A stretch of 64,000 nt of DNA from Acetobacter indonesiensis (GCF_000963945.1 NZ_BAMW01000026.1:47367-111366), one strand, 5' to 3'; counted from the first letter of the stretch, positions 40,181 to 48,165 are shown. Translations and numbers: made by a program. Notes: generated by a model from the letters alone, not told the origin.

Positions 40181-40939
40181 TCAGTTTCCCAGAAAAGCCG
40201 CGTTCTCGGCCCGCAGTTTTTCCAAGTCATCTCCGGTAGGGTAAAGGCCGCCTGGCAGCACAAGCTGAGGCCAGATAACGCCATGCACTTCCATTAGGCG
40301 GGACCGCAACCACCGCCATGTGCATTTCTGCCTGATGCCCCATGTCAACACAGTGACAAGGTCATCATCCGCTGTGCCAGTATACTCCCACACCAGAAGG
40401 CAATGACCACCCCATGATCCGGGCTGCTGGTTGCCGGGGGTTATTGTATCCCAAATACCCGACATCTGGTCAGCCTGTGCAAGCTGCACACCGACATAAG
40501 CAGCCCCAAAACCGGCAACGATTAACCGCAAGGCATTCAGATCTTCAGGTTCCGATGACCCCCATAAAGGGTAGAACCGCTGATGTGGCACATCATACCC
40601 GATCCGAGAGGCACACGCCAAAACATCGACTTCAACACCCCCTTGATCAGTTTCCGGGCGGCTGGGTACATATCCGGTTGAGCGGCTGTAAAAGCTGATT
40701 GCATTTTCAGGCACTATATCAACCTGAAACCCCGCAAGGGCTGCTGTTGCCCGAATATGATTGGCCAGACCAACGGATGTACAGTTTCCTACTTTGTCAT
40801 TTCCCAACATCAGGGGGGCCGGGTTGATGTGGTTACGCAACAGACGCACAGGGGCAGACCGCGCCATCATCCGCAAGGACGACAGACGCGGCTGCCCAAC
40901 CCGGCATTCTGCCGGGCGACATCCTAATTTTCTTTGCAT
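40181..40939 (-). CDS. Papain-like cysteine peptidase fold protein, phage-type
   Basis: The 252-residue protein has no signal peptide. A catalytic-looking Cys lies in KVGNCTSVGLANHI (about C53) and a His in SWGGHCLLVWEY (about H179), followed by VTVLTWGIRQ, in the place of the Asn-Ser-Trp-Gly element of papain-like enzymes. The spacing of about 125 residues fits a C1-like fold, but the third catalytic residue is not clear. It is the last gene of the minus-strand cassette, preceded by its own upstream terminator and a GGAAT ribosome-binding site. It could be a tail-associated or effector peptidase. Confidence 0.6.
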   Translation of the reverse strand: MQRKLGCRPAECRVGQPRLSSLRMMARSAPVRLLRNHINPAPLMLGNDKVGNCTSVGLANHIRATAALAGFQVDIVPENAISFYSRSTGYVPSRPETDQGGVEVDVLACASRIGYDVPHQRFYPLWGSSEPEDLNALRLIVAGFGAAYVGVQLAQADQMSGIWDTITPGNQQPGSWGGHCLLVWEYTGTADDDLVTVLTWGIRQKCTWRWLRSRLMEVHGVIWPQLVLPGGLYPTGDDLEKLRAENAAFLGN

Positions 40940-40983
40940 GACATTCCGAAAAGAGAGCGTGCGTTAAAAGACGCTGTAGAACT

Positions 40984-41008
40984 AAAAAAGCAGCCTGATG
41001 GCTGCTTT
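40984..41008 (-). terminator. Terminator between the 41-aa gene and the peptidase gene
   Basis: On the minus strand AAAGCAGCC and GGCTGCTTT pair across a 4-base loop (9-bp stem), followed by TTT-rich sequence. It lies 75 bases after the 41-residue gene and 44 bases before the peptidase ATG. Confidence 0.85.
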
Positions 41009-41082
41009 CATTCAAGAGAATGCAAATAAAAAACTCTTCCCGCTGTTTTTGTTATTTCCAGCAGAAAGAGATCGGGTCGAGA

Positions 41083-41208
41083 TTATTTTTTGCGTATTGC
41101 TTTCGCAATCATCATAAAAAAGACTGCAAGCGCGACACTGGCCGATACAATAAGACGCGCGACCGGTTTTTGCCGCTTCTGAAAGTCTTCAGATAGTTTT
41201 TCCATCAT
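41083..41208 (-). CDS. 41-residue single-span membrane peptide
   Basis: Read from ATG 41208, the frame gives MMEKLSEDFQKRQKPV, then a hydrophobic span (ARLIVSASVALAVFFMMI) and a basic tail AKAIRKK. AGGGAG lies 6 bases upstream, a strong ribosome-binding site. Membrane topology would be N-in or C-in; the size suits a holin-antiholin-like or regulatory peptide, but no family is recognised. It follows the lipoprotein gene by 22 bases on the same strand, within the lysis-like cassette. Confidence 0.7.
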   Translation of the reverse strand: MMEKLSEDFQKRQKPVARLIVSASVALAVFFMMIAKAIRKK

Positions 41209-41230
41209 AGAACACTCCCTGTTTTTACGG

Positions 41231-41674
41231 TTAACGTCTTTGGGGAAACATTGTTCCCTGATTGCGATTAACGTCCAGCTTCAGAGCATCTCGCCAGTTC
41301 ACACACGCAGAAACCAGCGACCAGCAAGCGTGATAAGGCCCTAAAATAGTTGTGCTCGGGCCGGTATAAGCAATCTGTATGACGAAGCCATGCCGCAAGC
41401 GCGCCACGACATGGCACAAACCACTAGGACCAAAATCGATTTCGAAAGAAAAGGGAGTTTTAAGGGAAAAGCTACCTTGTGTGGGTTGCTCCTGCTTCCA
41501 TTCTAATACTTCTTCATCTTTCAGCGTCATAGCCCCATCCGGGATGCCTGCACACGCAATCAGGTCTGAACGGGACAAGCCGATCAAATCCTTTTTAGCG
41601 CGCAGTGTTGACCCTGCGCATGAGGCCACAAAAACAGGGACAAAGAGAAGCGAGCAAAGTGTTTTGCGCCTCAC
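41231..41674 (-). CDS. Predicted lipoprotein of the lysis-like cassette
   Basis: The 147-residue protein starts with GTG 41674, which overlaps the stop of the 34-residue gene by 4 bases. It has a signal peptide with lipobox VASC at about residue 19 and a mature part containing several cysteines (LIACAGIP, GLCHVV, HACWSLVSACV). Lipid attachment in the outer or inner membrane is predicted. No domain is recognised; an o-spanin role is conceivable because of the setting but o-spanins are usually shorter and proline-rich. Confidence 0.7.
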   Translation of the reverse strand: MRRKTLCSLLFVPVFVASCAGSTLRAKKDLIGLSRSDLIACAGIPDGAMTLKDEEVLEWKQEQPTQGSFSLKTPFSFEIDFGPSGLCHVVARLRHGFVIQIAYTGPSTTILGPYHACWSLVSACVNWRDALKLDVNRNQGTMFPQRR

Positions 41675-41775
41675 CCCTCAGGCCACTGGCGTTTCCGCTT
41701 TGCCCATACAAAGAAAATTACAAAAATGGTTTGTATAACCATGCCGCACAGAATGCTGAGTAGTTTGCAGATCAT
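41671..41775 (-). CDS. 34-residue membrane peptide
   Basis: From ATG 41775 the frame reads MICKLLSILCGMVIQT followed by IFVIFFVWAKRKRQWPEG: one hydrophobic span and a basic C-terminus. Its ATG overlaps the stop of the preceding Tat lipoprotein gene (ATGA), and its stop overlaps the GTG of the next lipoprotein (GTGA). This double coupling is good evidence that it is a real gene despite its size. Function unknown. Confidence 0.65.
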   Translation of the reverse strand: MICKLLSILCGMVIQTIFVIFFVWAKRKRQWPEG

Positions 41776-42335
41776 GCAGGACAGTCCACACCAAAATAAT
41801 GCAGGGCCTCGTGCTCGTTCATGGCAGGCCGAACCGCTTTGGCAACCACTGAAGACCTGATCATAGCCAGCATCAGCGAAACAATAGTCTGCGCCGCTGT
41901 GAGGGCCATTTGGATTTTCTGGCTGATAGAATCAGACTTACCTTGTGTGTTCAAAATATTCGCGGCTTGTGAAACAAGCATCTGAATATCTGAAAGGATA
42001 GACTGAAAAGCCGTTTTGACAGATGCGTTATTATAGGAAACTGTTAAGGCACCACCTGCTGTGGCAATCAGGGCATCCAATGCAGTGTTAATATTCAGGC
42101 CAACTGTTTTCACAAAGGCGCAACCAGCCTCACCTAGTTGTTGAGCAACGACAGGAATAGACAGTAGCATTTGCGAAAAATTGTAGCCTGCCTGAGCATA
42201 GGCCTGAATTTTTGCAATATTTAACGATAGAGACGTAACCGGCCCGTCTGACTGGAGAGTGCACGCCGTTAACAGCCCGAGCACGCACCCTGCCCCGCCC
42301 GCATGCAAAACCTGTCTGCGAGAATATCGTGTCAT
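41772..42335 (-). CDS. Tat-type lipoprotein of unknown function
   Basis: The 187-residue protein begins MTRYSRRQVLHAGGAGCVLG: a twin-arginine motif (SRRQVL) and then a lipobox LTAC, so folded export by Tat and lipid anchoring are predicted. The mature part is helical and repeat-poor, with hydrophobic stretches (AALIATAGGALTVSY-like) and two cysteines. ATG 42335 is preferred because GGAG lies 8 bases upstream; ATG 42350 directly follows the terminator T tract. Its stop overlaps the next ATG. Confidence 0.7.
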   Translation of the reverse strand: MTRYSRRQVLHAGGAGCVLGLLTACTLQSDGPVTSLSLNIAKIQAYAQAGYNFSQMLLSIPVVAQQLGEAGCAFVKTVGLNINTALDALIATAGGALTVSYNNASVKTAFQSILSDIQMLVSQAANILNTQGKSDSISQKIQMALTAAQTIVSLMLAMIRSSVVAKAVRPAMNEHEALHYFGVDCPA

Positions 42336-42350
42336 GAAAAGATGCTCCAT

Positions 42351-42376
42351 AAAAAACGCTGCCTTGCAGCAGCGTG
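42351..42376 (-). terminator. Terminator immediately upstream of the Tat lipoprotein gene
   Basis: On the minus strand ACGCTGC and GCAGCGT pair across a 6-base loop and are followed by T6 at 42356-42351. The T tract touches the ATG at 42350, so the gene behind it cannot have its promoter after the hairpin. Read-through, attenuation or a promoter inside the holin-like gene would be needed. Confidence 0.8.
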
Positions 42377-42407
42377 TGGAAATCTGTGTCTTTTTAAAAA
42401 ACTGTTT

Positions 42408-42689
42408 TTATTTTTTCTGGCTTTCGTCAGACTGTGCCGCACCGCCGTGTAATATGGTCAGATGATTAGCCGCCCAGCCGAAGTTAAGACCAATCATAGA
42501 AACCACTTTATAAGCGGGAAACCAGGCTGATTGTTCTTCTGGTGCAGGGATTGCAGCTGTAACTGCACCGCAAACAATTATAACGGCGCAAACAACTGTG
42601 TCCCACGGGGCCGGAACTTGTGAAAGGAACAGAGGCACAGCCGCGGCAATGCCACTAATTTTACCGCCTGTGATAAGCGCCTGCTTCAT
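42408..42689 (-). CDS. Holin-like small membrane protein
   Basis: The 93-residue protein starts MKQALITGGKISGIAAAVP and has two or three hydrophobic segments (about 12-30, 34-52 and 58-75) and a charged, glutamine/lysine-rich C-terminus (AAQSDESQKK). Size, topology and position right after a cell-wall hydrolase gene match phage holins, which open the inner membrane for hydrolase release. ATG 42689 overlaps the stop of the SleB gene (tcat on the plus strand), so coupling fixes the start. The frame is open further upstream but is not needed. Confidence 0.7.
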   Translation of the reverse strand: MKQALITGGKISGIAAAVPLFLSQVPAPWDTVVCAVIIVCGAVTAAIPAPEEQSAWFPAYKVVSMIGLNFGWAANHLTILHGGAAQSDESQKK

Positions 42690-43102
42690 TGCCCGTCTCC
42701 GTGCAGACCAACGCGATAAAACGCGTGATGGCCTATTGTTTTTCGGTAAAATTTCTTCTGTACCCAGAACGGTCTGCCCCCACGACAATCAAAATAATGG
42801 TCCGCGTCCCCCGTTAAATCAGGCAGTGCAGATCCATTCATTTTTTCTGCCAGATGCAAGGCAACGCAAAACTGCGGGTCTTTGTCAGTAACCGATAACA
42901 GTTTTGCTCTGTTCGGGTCTTGCCTGTTCCAGCATGAAAACTGTTGATTGGCCTGACAGACCGACACAACATCCCGCCCCCACCACCCCGGGTGCATGAC
43001 ACGGTTCTGAATCACATTCAGAACCGCCTGCATGCCAGAAACGCCTTCGCCCCTGGCCTCTCCCCACGCGGTACGGGCGGCTATCTGCTGTGCGGACATC
43101 AT
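42686..43102 (-). CDS. SleB-type cell wall hydrolase (Hydrolase_2)
   Basis: The 138-residue protein shows the Hydrolase_2/SleB pattern AARTAWGEARGEGVSGMQAV followed by NVIQNRV, with the catalytic Glu in AWGEARGE. Family members are lytic transglycosylase-like peptidoglycan hydrolases found in spore coats and phages. There is no signal peptide, so release would need a holin. ATG 43102 (MMSAQQ) overlaps the stop of the coiled-coil protein gene; the frame stays open to 43129. Confidence 0.88.
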   Translation of the reverse strand: MMSAQQIAARTAWGEARGEGVSGMQAVLNVIQNRVMHPGWWGRDVVSVCQANQQFSCWNRQDPNRAKLLSVTDKDPQFCVALHLAEKMNGSALPDLTGDADHYFDCRGGRPFWVQKKFYRKTIGHHAFYRVGLHGDGQ

Positions 43103-43491
43103 GCATGGGTTGCCAGAATATGCGCCCACATATGCCAGAAGCTGTCACCCATTCTGGCCCAGCTCAACAATGTTGTTGCGATTGCAATAACTGTCACGGT
43201 CAGCCAGTTTGCCAGACGGATACCCCCTTCTATACGCGCAAGTCGGTCTGATACCTCGGCATCGCGCTGTTGGGTGCTGCGCCCAATAGTTTCTACGCGG
43301 GACATGATTTCCTGCCGGGTACAGGCGGCATTTTCATCAATAGCCTGCGTCAGGTCTCGCCTTAATTCAGAAAATTGTCGGGACAGGCTATCCAGACCAT
43401 CACGCAGATGGTCATGCCCTCCTTCCACACGGGCTACGCGCTCCCGCAGAACCGCAACCTCTTCGGCTGTGGCGCATCGTACATCTTGCAT
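43099..43491 (-). CDS. Coiled-coil protein with one C-terminal membrane span
   Basis: The 130-residue protein has a heptad-rich helix (about 10-90: VAVLRERVARVEGG, LDSLSRQFSELRRDL, EIMSRVETIGRS) and then a single hydrophobic span (about 95-113: LTVTVIAIATTLLSW). The order coil-then-span is opposite to an i-spanin (span-then-coil), so it is not a textbook spanin; similar phage proteins are common next to lysis genes. It overlaps the SleB gene by 4 bases. No strong ribosome-binding site precedes ATG 43491, only GGA. Confidence 0.7.
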   Translation of the reverse strand: MQDVRCATAEEVAVLRERVARVEGGHDHLRDGLDSLSRQFSELRRDLTQAIDENAACTRQEIMSRVETIGRSTQQRDAEVSDRLARIEGGIRLANWLTVTVIAIATTLLSWARMGDSFWHMWAHILATHA

Positions 43492-43508
43492 TTTGGGTGT
43501 CCAGAAAC

Positions 43509-43534
43509 AGAAAAACCACCCCGAGAGGTGGTTT
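43509..43534 (-). terminator. Terminator between the TonB receptor gene and the cassette
   Basis: On the minus strand AAACCACC and GGTGGTTT pair across a 6-base loop and are followed by TTTTTCTG. It lies about 100 bases after the receptor stop and only 18 bases before the cassette's first ATG, so it separates the two units but leaves no promoter room behind it. Confidence 0.85.
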
Positions 43535-43634
43535 CAGAAACGGTAGAGTTAAAAAAAGACCTCTACCAAGCTGTCTCTGCATTAACGCTGACCACGCGCG
43601 CCAGCAAGAGTATTACAGGCTTTGAAACGCGGCC

Positions 43635-45851
43635 TTACAAATCAGCCGTGAAAGAGAATTTGAAAGTTCTGGGCAGGCCTTGAAGCAGATACCCGTTAAA
43701 GGCTGAAGCCCAGTAACGTGTGTTTGCAATGTTATCGACACCAAAACGCAACGTCAGCGGTTTGTGCTCAACCGCAAATGTATAACGCAGAGCCAGATCA
43801 AACCGTGTCCAGACAGGAATGTGGAGCGTATTGGCTGTATTCACCCACTGTTTCCCGGTGTTTACAACGCGCCCGATAACGGTTCCACCTTTCAGGAAAG
43901 GCAGATCATATTCAAGGTTTCCGTTAATGGTATAGTTTGGCACGCCAATTGCGGTATGCCCATTATTAGTGCCGTCACCAGTTTTCCGCAGGTTGGCATC
44001 AATCAGCGTGGCACCGCCATTGAAGCGTAGGCCCGGCAGAATCTGGCCGTTGACTGTCAGTTCAGCCCCGCGGTTACGCTGCATACCGTCAGCACGGAAA
44101 ATAAGCTGCCCTGTATTCCCGAATGGTTCTGTGTAAGAATTAGGTTGGGACGTCTGGTAAAATGCCAGTGTAGTACTGAAACGACCTGTATCGTATTTCG
44201 CACCGATTTCATACTGGACACTTTTATAGGGCGGGAAGATTTGCCCCAGATTGACAACATTTCCTGTTGCCTGCGGTCCTTGCGCAAGGCCTTCAATCCG
44301 GTTGAAATAGATGGACGTCTGACGGGTGGGGCGAATAACCAGCCCGACAACCGGTGTGATGGCATCCCGGTCATAATGGCTGGTCATGGCACCCCCATTA
44401 TAGGCGTAGCCATTCAGCAGCATGTTCTGATAGCGGAAACCTGCTGTCAGAGAGATCCGATCTTTCCAGAAAGACATCGTGTCTGAAAAATACAGGCTAT
44501 AAAGCCGGGTAAAGCTGTTGCGCTGCGGGTTATCGACATTCCCACCAATATAAGCATTGGCTGGTCGGCTTGTATAAGTTGGGTGATAAAGGTTAGAGGC
44601 GATAGAGCCTGAAGCCATCGCGTAAGCTGTATCAAATTCTTCCCACAAACCGGAGCCACCAGCGTTGACTTCATGCTTGACCGGGCCGGTATAGAAATGG
44701 GCCCGAACACCAGCACGCGTACTTTCGTTTGTCTGCACCACCGGCACATACATGGCCCCGTTTGTGGCAGCACCTGTTTGCCCGTTCGTGACCGTCAGTG
44801 ATGAATAATCACCCTTTTCATCGCCACCCATACCGCCAAAGGCAGCATAGGCTGTCAGGTATTTTGAAAAATCATGCTCGACATTCAGCATACCAAAAAT
44901 GTAGTTCAGGTCATTATACGTCCATGCCTGACCGTAATTGTGTGAGGCCGATGGCACACGCGGCACTTTGGTAACGCCTGAGCCAAGAAACACACCCGGC
45001 CTACCCCAGTTCACGCCCTGATTCTGGAAATTCATATCAAGAGAAATACGCGTTTTATCATCGTGCCAATCGAAATCCGCACCCAGCACGGCACTATGCC
45101 TGCGTTCATGATCAATCGCGCTCTGCCCTGACAGACCAGCGACGTTCAGGCGCAGGCCATAGGCTTTATCCTGCCCAAAACGACGCCCGACATCCAGACT
45201 GCCACCACCAATGGCTTTGCTGGTATAGTCGCCCGTAACACGGGTAATAGGCGTGTTTTCAGCATGTTTGAACATCAGGTTGATGTTGCCGCCAATTCCG
45301 GAACCACCCGGCGCAGCACCGTTCAGAAACGCACTGGCACCGTTCAGCACCTGTACCTGATCAAACAGTTGGGGAGACACAAGCTGGCGCGGTGTAATGC
45401 CGTATAGGCCATTAATGGCGATATCATCCCCATAAACCGGGAAACCGCGAATAACGAACATTTCCGAAAAATTGCCATAGCCATACGTGGTACGGACTGA
45501 TGGGTCGTTCTCCAGCACCTGCCCCAAAGTTTGAGACTGCTGGTTGAGTATCAGGCTGGATGTGTAACTGCGGATGTTAAAGGGCACATCCAGCCCTTTT
45601 TTTGTGCCCAGCGCACCAAGCTGACCACCACTTATGACTTCCATCTGGTTACGGCGCTTGGCCTTGACCACAATCTGTTCGTCCTGACTGGCTGCCTGAC
45701 TGGTTTGGCCAGCCGCGCTGTCGGCGCTGTCTGCTGGCTTTGCCGACTGCGCGTATGCTCCCGCCGTAAGGGAGGCCATACAGACAGAAGCAAGCATAAT
45801 CCGCAGCATCTGCTTCCGCGAGGACTGCCACAGCACCAGAGAGCCTGTCAT
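43635..45851 (-). CDS. TonB-dependent siderophore receptor
   Basis: This outer-membrane receptor of about 738 residues takes up ferric siderophore using TonB energy. It has a signal peptide ending AGAYAQ, a disordered Ala/Ser/Gln linker, a TonB box-like EQIVVKAKRRN, a plug domain (about 70-220, with LGQVLENDPSVRTTYG and GGIGGNINL-type segments) and a 22-strand barrel ending FKFSFTADL. The last residue is Leu, where aromatic residues are usual. ATG 45851 is taken; TTG 45860 is possible. It is divergent from the iron-related membrane operon at 45987. Confidence 0.92.
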   Translation of the reverse strand: MTGSLVLWQSSRKQMLRIMLASVCMASLTAGAYAQSAKPADSADSAAGQTSQAASQDEQIVVKAKRRNQMEVISGGQLGALGTKKGLDVPFNIRSYTSSLILNQQSQTLGQVLENDPSVRTTYGYGNFSEMFVIRGFPVYGDDIAINGLYGITPRQLVSPQLFDQVQVLNGASAFLNGAAPGGSGIGGNINLMFKHAENTPITRVTGDYTSKAIGGGSLDVGRRFGQDKAYGLRLNVAGLSGQSAIDHERRHSAVLGADFDWHDDKTRISLDMNFQNQGVNWGRPGVFLGSGVTKVPRVPSASHNYGQAWTYNDLNYIFGMLNVEHDFSKYLTAYAAFGGMGGDEKGDYSSLTVTNGQTGAATNGAMYVPVVQTNESTRAGVRAHFYTGPVKHEVNAGGSGLWEEFDTAYAMASGSIASNLYHPTYTSRPANAYIGGNVDNPQRNSFTRLYSLYFSDTMSFWKDRISLTAGFRYQNMLLNGYAYNGGAMTSHYDRDAITPVVGLVIRPTRQTSIYFNRIEGLAQGPQATGNVVNLGQIFPPYKSVQYEIGAKYDTGRFSTTLAFYQTSQPNSYTEPFGNTGQLIFRADGMQRNRGAELTVNGQILPGLRFNGGATLIDANLRKTGDGTNNGHTAIGVPNYTINGNLEYDLPFLKGGTVIGRVVNTGKQWVNTANTLHIPVWTRFDLALRYTFAVEHKPLTLRFGVDNIANTRYWASAFNGYLLQGLPRTFKFSFTADL

Positions 45852-45986
45852 GATCTTCAAAACTTTCTCACATTTTCGAATTGCCGCACCTCATATACGC
45901 GATTAAGAGCTATTCTCAACATTAGATTCGCATCTTGATGCAATTCTGTCTAAACACTGTGGCATCCAAACCCTAACAGAGTATCA

Positions 45987-46319
45987 ATGGTTAAACCTGC
46001 CAGCCCCGGCACGCAGCCTGCTTCCGTGTCAGCACGGACAAAAAAGGCTGAAAAACGCAAGACGGTTTATCGCCGTATTGGATGGCTGGCGTGCGCCTGC
46101 GTGCTTGCGTATGTAGCCGCCCATTTTGCCGTGATCACCAGTTTGCAATGGGGCGGTGAAGAAAACCGTATAGCCGTGAATGTAGGAGAAGTGATTGCCA
46201 CCGCCCTGCTACCCTTGCTGATTCTGGTGGCTTATGGGGCACGCACCTATAAATGGGGGCTATGGCTTGCGCTGGTCTGCTGCGGCATTGGTGCTGTCGT
46301 ATGCCGTGGCCTTCTGTAA
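45987..46319 (+). CDS. Small iron-uptake-associated membrane protein (DUF3649-like)
   Basis: The 110-residue protein has a basic N-terminus (RTKKAEKRKTVYRR) and three membrane segments at about 30-50, 62-82 and 90-109. It resembles the DUF3649 proteins found with PepSY and DUF3325 proteins next to siderophore receptors, a recurring iron-uptake group; the resemblance is by pattern only. It abuts the next gene: stop TAA at 46317 and GTG at 46320. Confidence 0.6.
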   Translation: MVKPASPGTQPASVSARTKKAEKRKTVYRRIGWLACACVLAYVAAHFAVITSLQWGGEENRIAVNVGEVIATALLPLLILVAYGARTYKWGLWLALVCCGIGAVVCRGLL

Positions 46320-47828
46320 GTGGCCGCCATAACAATGCGTGAAACCTTTCGCACCCATATGGGCTGGCTACATAGCTGGGTCGGCTTTCTTGGCGGCTTG
46401 GTGCTGACTGCTATTTTTGCAACAGGCACACTGGCCGTTTTTGACAAAGAAATAACGCAATGGATGCAGCCAGAGGTTGTTCTTAAAGCCAACTCCGTTA
46501 CTGCCACCCCAGTGGCATTGCATCATGCTGCCGAAACCATGCAGGCCGAACAGCAACAGGGCCGGTTTGCTTTCATAACACTGCCATCATGGCGTGACCC
46601 GGTTATCCGCGTTTTGCATTATGACGGGCACGAATTTATCGGCCCGGTGCTTGACCCGATTGATGGGCACCTGTTTCCCGCCCGACAGACAGCCGGGGGG
46701 CAGTTCTTTTTTGATTTCCATTTCGCGCTTCGCAGCGGGCCGGTTTTAGGCTGCACGATCGTCACTATTTTAGGGATATGTCTGCTGGTGGCTATCGGGT
46801 CCGGCATTGCCATTCAGATCAAAGCCATGTGGCCAGACCTGATTGTGTTTCGCCCTTTTGGTGCCCGCCCGCGTGCATGGCTGGATGCCCATCTGATTAC
46901 GGGCGTTCTGTTTCTGCCTTTTCTTATCATGATCACTTACACGGGCACGGCCATACGGGCGCGTGGTATTTTGCCGCCTCACCCTTTGCTTGTTGCCCGG
47001 CACTCGGAACAGACAGCGCAAAAGGCGGATGATCGCCCAAAAGGTGGACGCAAAGCGGCTGCACAGCAAACAGACCTGCTACCGCCCCCGTTGGCTCCGC
47101 TTATTGCTGAAGCAAAAGAGCGTTTACAAACAGATAAATGCGAACTGATCCTGTTTTCTAAAACAGAAATTCGTATTTTCAGAAGTGATGAAGCCAGCCT
47201 TTTTCTGAGCCGCGATATGGTCTCCTTCAGTCGTGCGGATGGGCATTATCTTGGCACCCACATTCAGAACGGCGCAGCAGCCAAAACAACGCAGTTGATA
47301 CATGGTCTGCATTATGCCCGTTTTTCAACGCGCCTTCTGCTGTGGCTTTATTTTGTCTCTGGTTTTGCCTGCACCGTTCTTATGGCCAGCGGTCTTGTTC
47401 TTTTTCTGATCAAACGGCGCAAGAACGCTGGAAACAGAATCATGTTCAGGCTTGCTGAAGGGCTGACACTTGCGACCTTTATTGGCCTGCCCATCAGCAT
47501 TATGGGGCTATTCTGGGCTAATCGCCTGCTGCCCGTTAACATGCCAGAGCGGTTAAGTGCAGAAACAGATGTTTTCTTTGCATTGTGGGCGCTTAGCTGT
47601 CTTCATGGCGTTTTATTTTCAATACTGAAAAAGCCGCTTATTGGGTGGCAACTTCAGATAACAGCACTAGCAATCATGGCGATGGGCGTTCCCGCCCTTG
47701 ATATTTGCAGCCAGACACATTCATGGCTGCATGATGCCACACGCTATTATGTGTTAGATATTTTAGTGTTTCTGCTTGGCCTTAGCGCGCTTTTCAGTTT
47801 GACCATTCTCAAGCGACGCAGCGTATGA
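46320..47828 (+). CDS. PepSY-associated TM protein (siderophore-related iron reductase-like)
   Basis: The 502-residue inner-membrane protein has a first span at about 20-40 (LGGLVLTAIFATGTLAVF), a periplasmic PepSY-type region, spans at about 145-170 and 195-215, a second loop, and three or four C-terminal spans. This is the PepSY_TM plan seen in proteins thought to reduce ferric siderophores. GTG 46320 directly follows the previous stop; ATG 46335 is an alternative. It is followed by DUF3325, with a 4-base overlap. Confidence 0.82.
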   Translation: MAAITMRETFRTHMGWLHSWVGFLGGLVLTAIFATGTLAVFDKEITQWMQPEVVLKANSVTATPVALHHAAETMQAEQQQGRFAFITLPSWRDPVIRVLHYDGHEFIGPVLDPIDGHLFPARQTAGGQFFFDFHFALRSGPVLGCTIVTILGICLLVAIGSGIAIQIKAMWPDLIVFRPFGARPRAWLDAHLITGVLFLPFLIMITYTGTAIRARGILPPHPLLVARHSEQTAQKADDRPKGGRKAAAQQTDLLPPPLAPLIAEAKERLQTDKCELILFSKTEIRIFRSDEASLFLSRDMVSFSRADGHYLGTHIQNGAAAKTTQLIHGLHYARFSTRLLLWLYFVSGFACTVLMASGLVLFLIKRRKNAGNRIMFRLAEGLTLATFIGLPISIMGLFWANRLLPVNMPERLSAETDVFFALWALSCLHGVLFSILKKPLIGWQLQITALAIMAMGVPALDICSQTHSWLHDATRYYVLDILVFLLGLSALFSLTILKRRSV

Positions 47829-48100
47829 CGGCATTTTGCGTATTTTTTTTGTGGGCTATCAGTTTCTGGGCGCATGAAAGTCTGCAACCCCGCACACTGA
47901 AACTGTTTCCTGCGTCGAACCAGAAAAAGAAGGCTCTGTTCTGTCTGCGGATTGTCGGACCTTTGCTGGGGTTATTCCTGTGCCTGGCCCGGGACGTTGC
48001 TTACGGCCTCTTATACTGGTTTGGGCTGGGGTCGATGGCGGGTATAAGCATAAGCCTGCTGATGGTCTTACTGAAACGAAAACGGGGAACTCTCCACTAG
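47825..48100 (+). CDS. DUF3325-family small membrane protein
   Basis: The 91-residue protein has three predicted membrane segments and the pattern HESLQPRTL then ARDVAYGLLYWFGLG, matching DUF3325 proteins found at the end of PepSY iron operons. It overlaps the PepSY gene by 4 bases and ends just before a strong terminator. Function is unknown; context implies iron or siderophore handling. Confidence 0.75.
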   Translation: MTAFCVFFLWAISFWAHESLQPRTLKLFPASNQKKKALFCLRIVGPLLGLFLCLARDVAYGLLYWFGLGSMAGISISLLMVLLKRKRGTLH

Positions 48101-48117
48101 AGAGCTCCCCGTTTTTT
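48082..48117 (+). terminator. Terminator of the iron operon
   Basis: A near-perfect stem cggggaactctc / gagagctccccg with a short loop is followed by T6. It overlaps the end of the DUF3325 gene. Confidence 0.92.
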
Positions 48118-48165
48118 CAGACCTGTTCTGTCAAAGACTATCTCTGGCAGAAAAAGGATCGTTTG

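Noticed and set aside
45861..45986. Fur box in the receptor/operon gap
   Set aside because: The best candidate (tgagaatagctctta) matches the 7-1-7 pattern in only one half, too weak to annotate.
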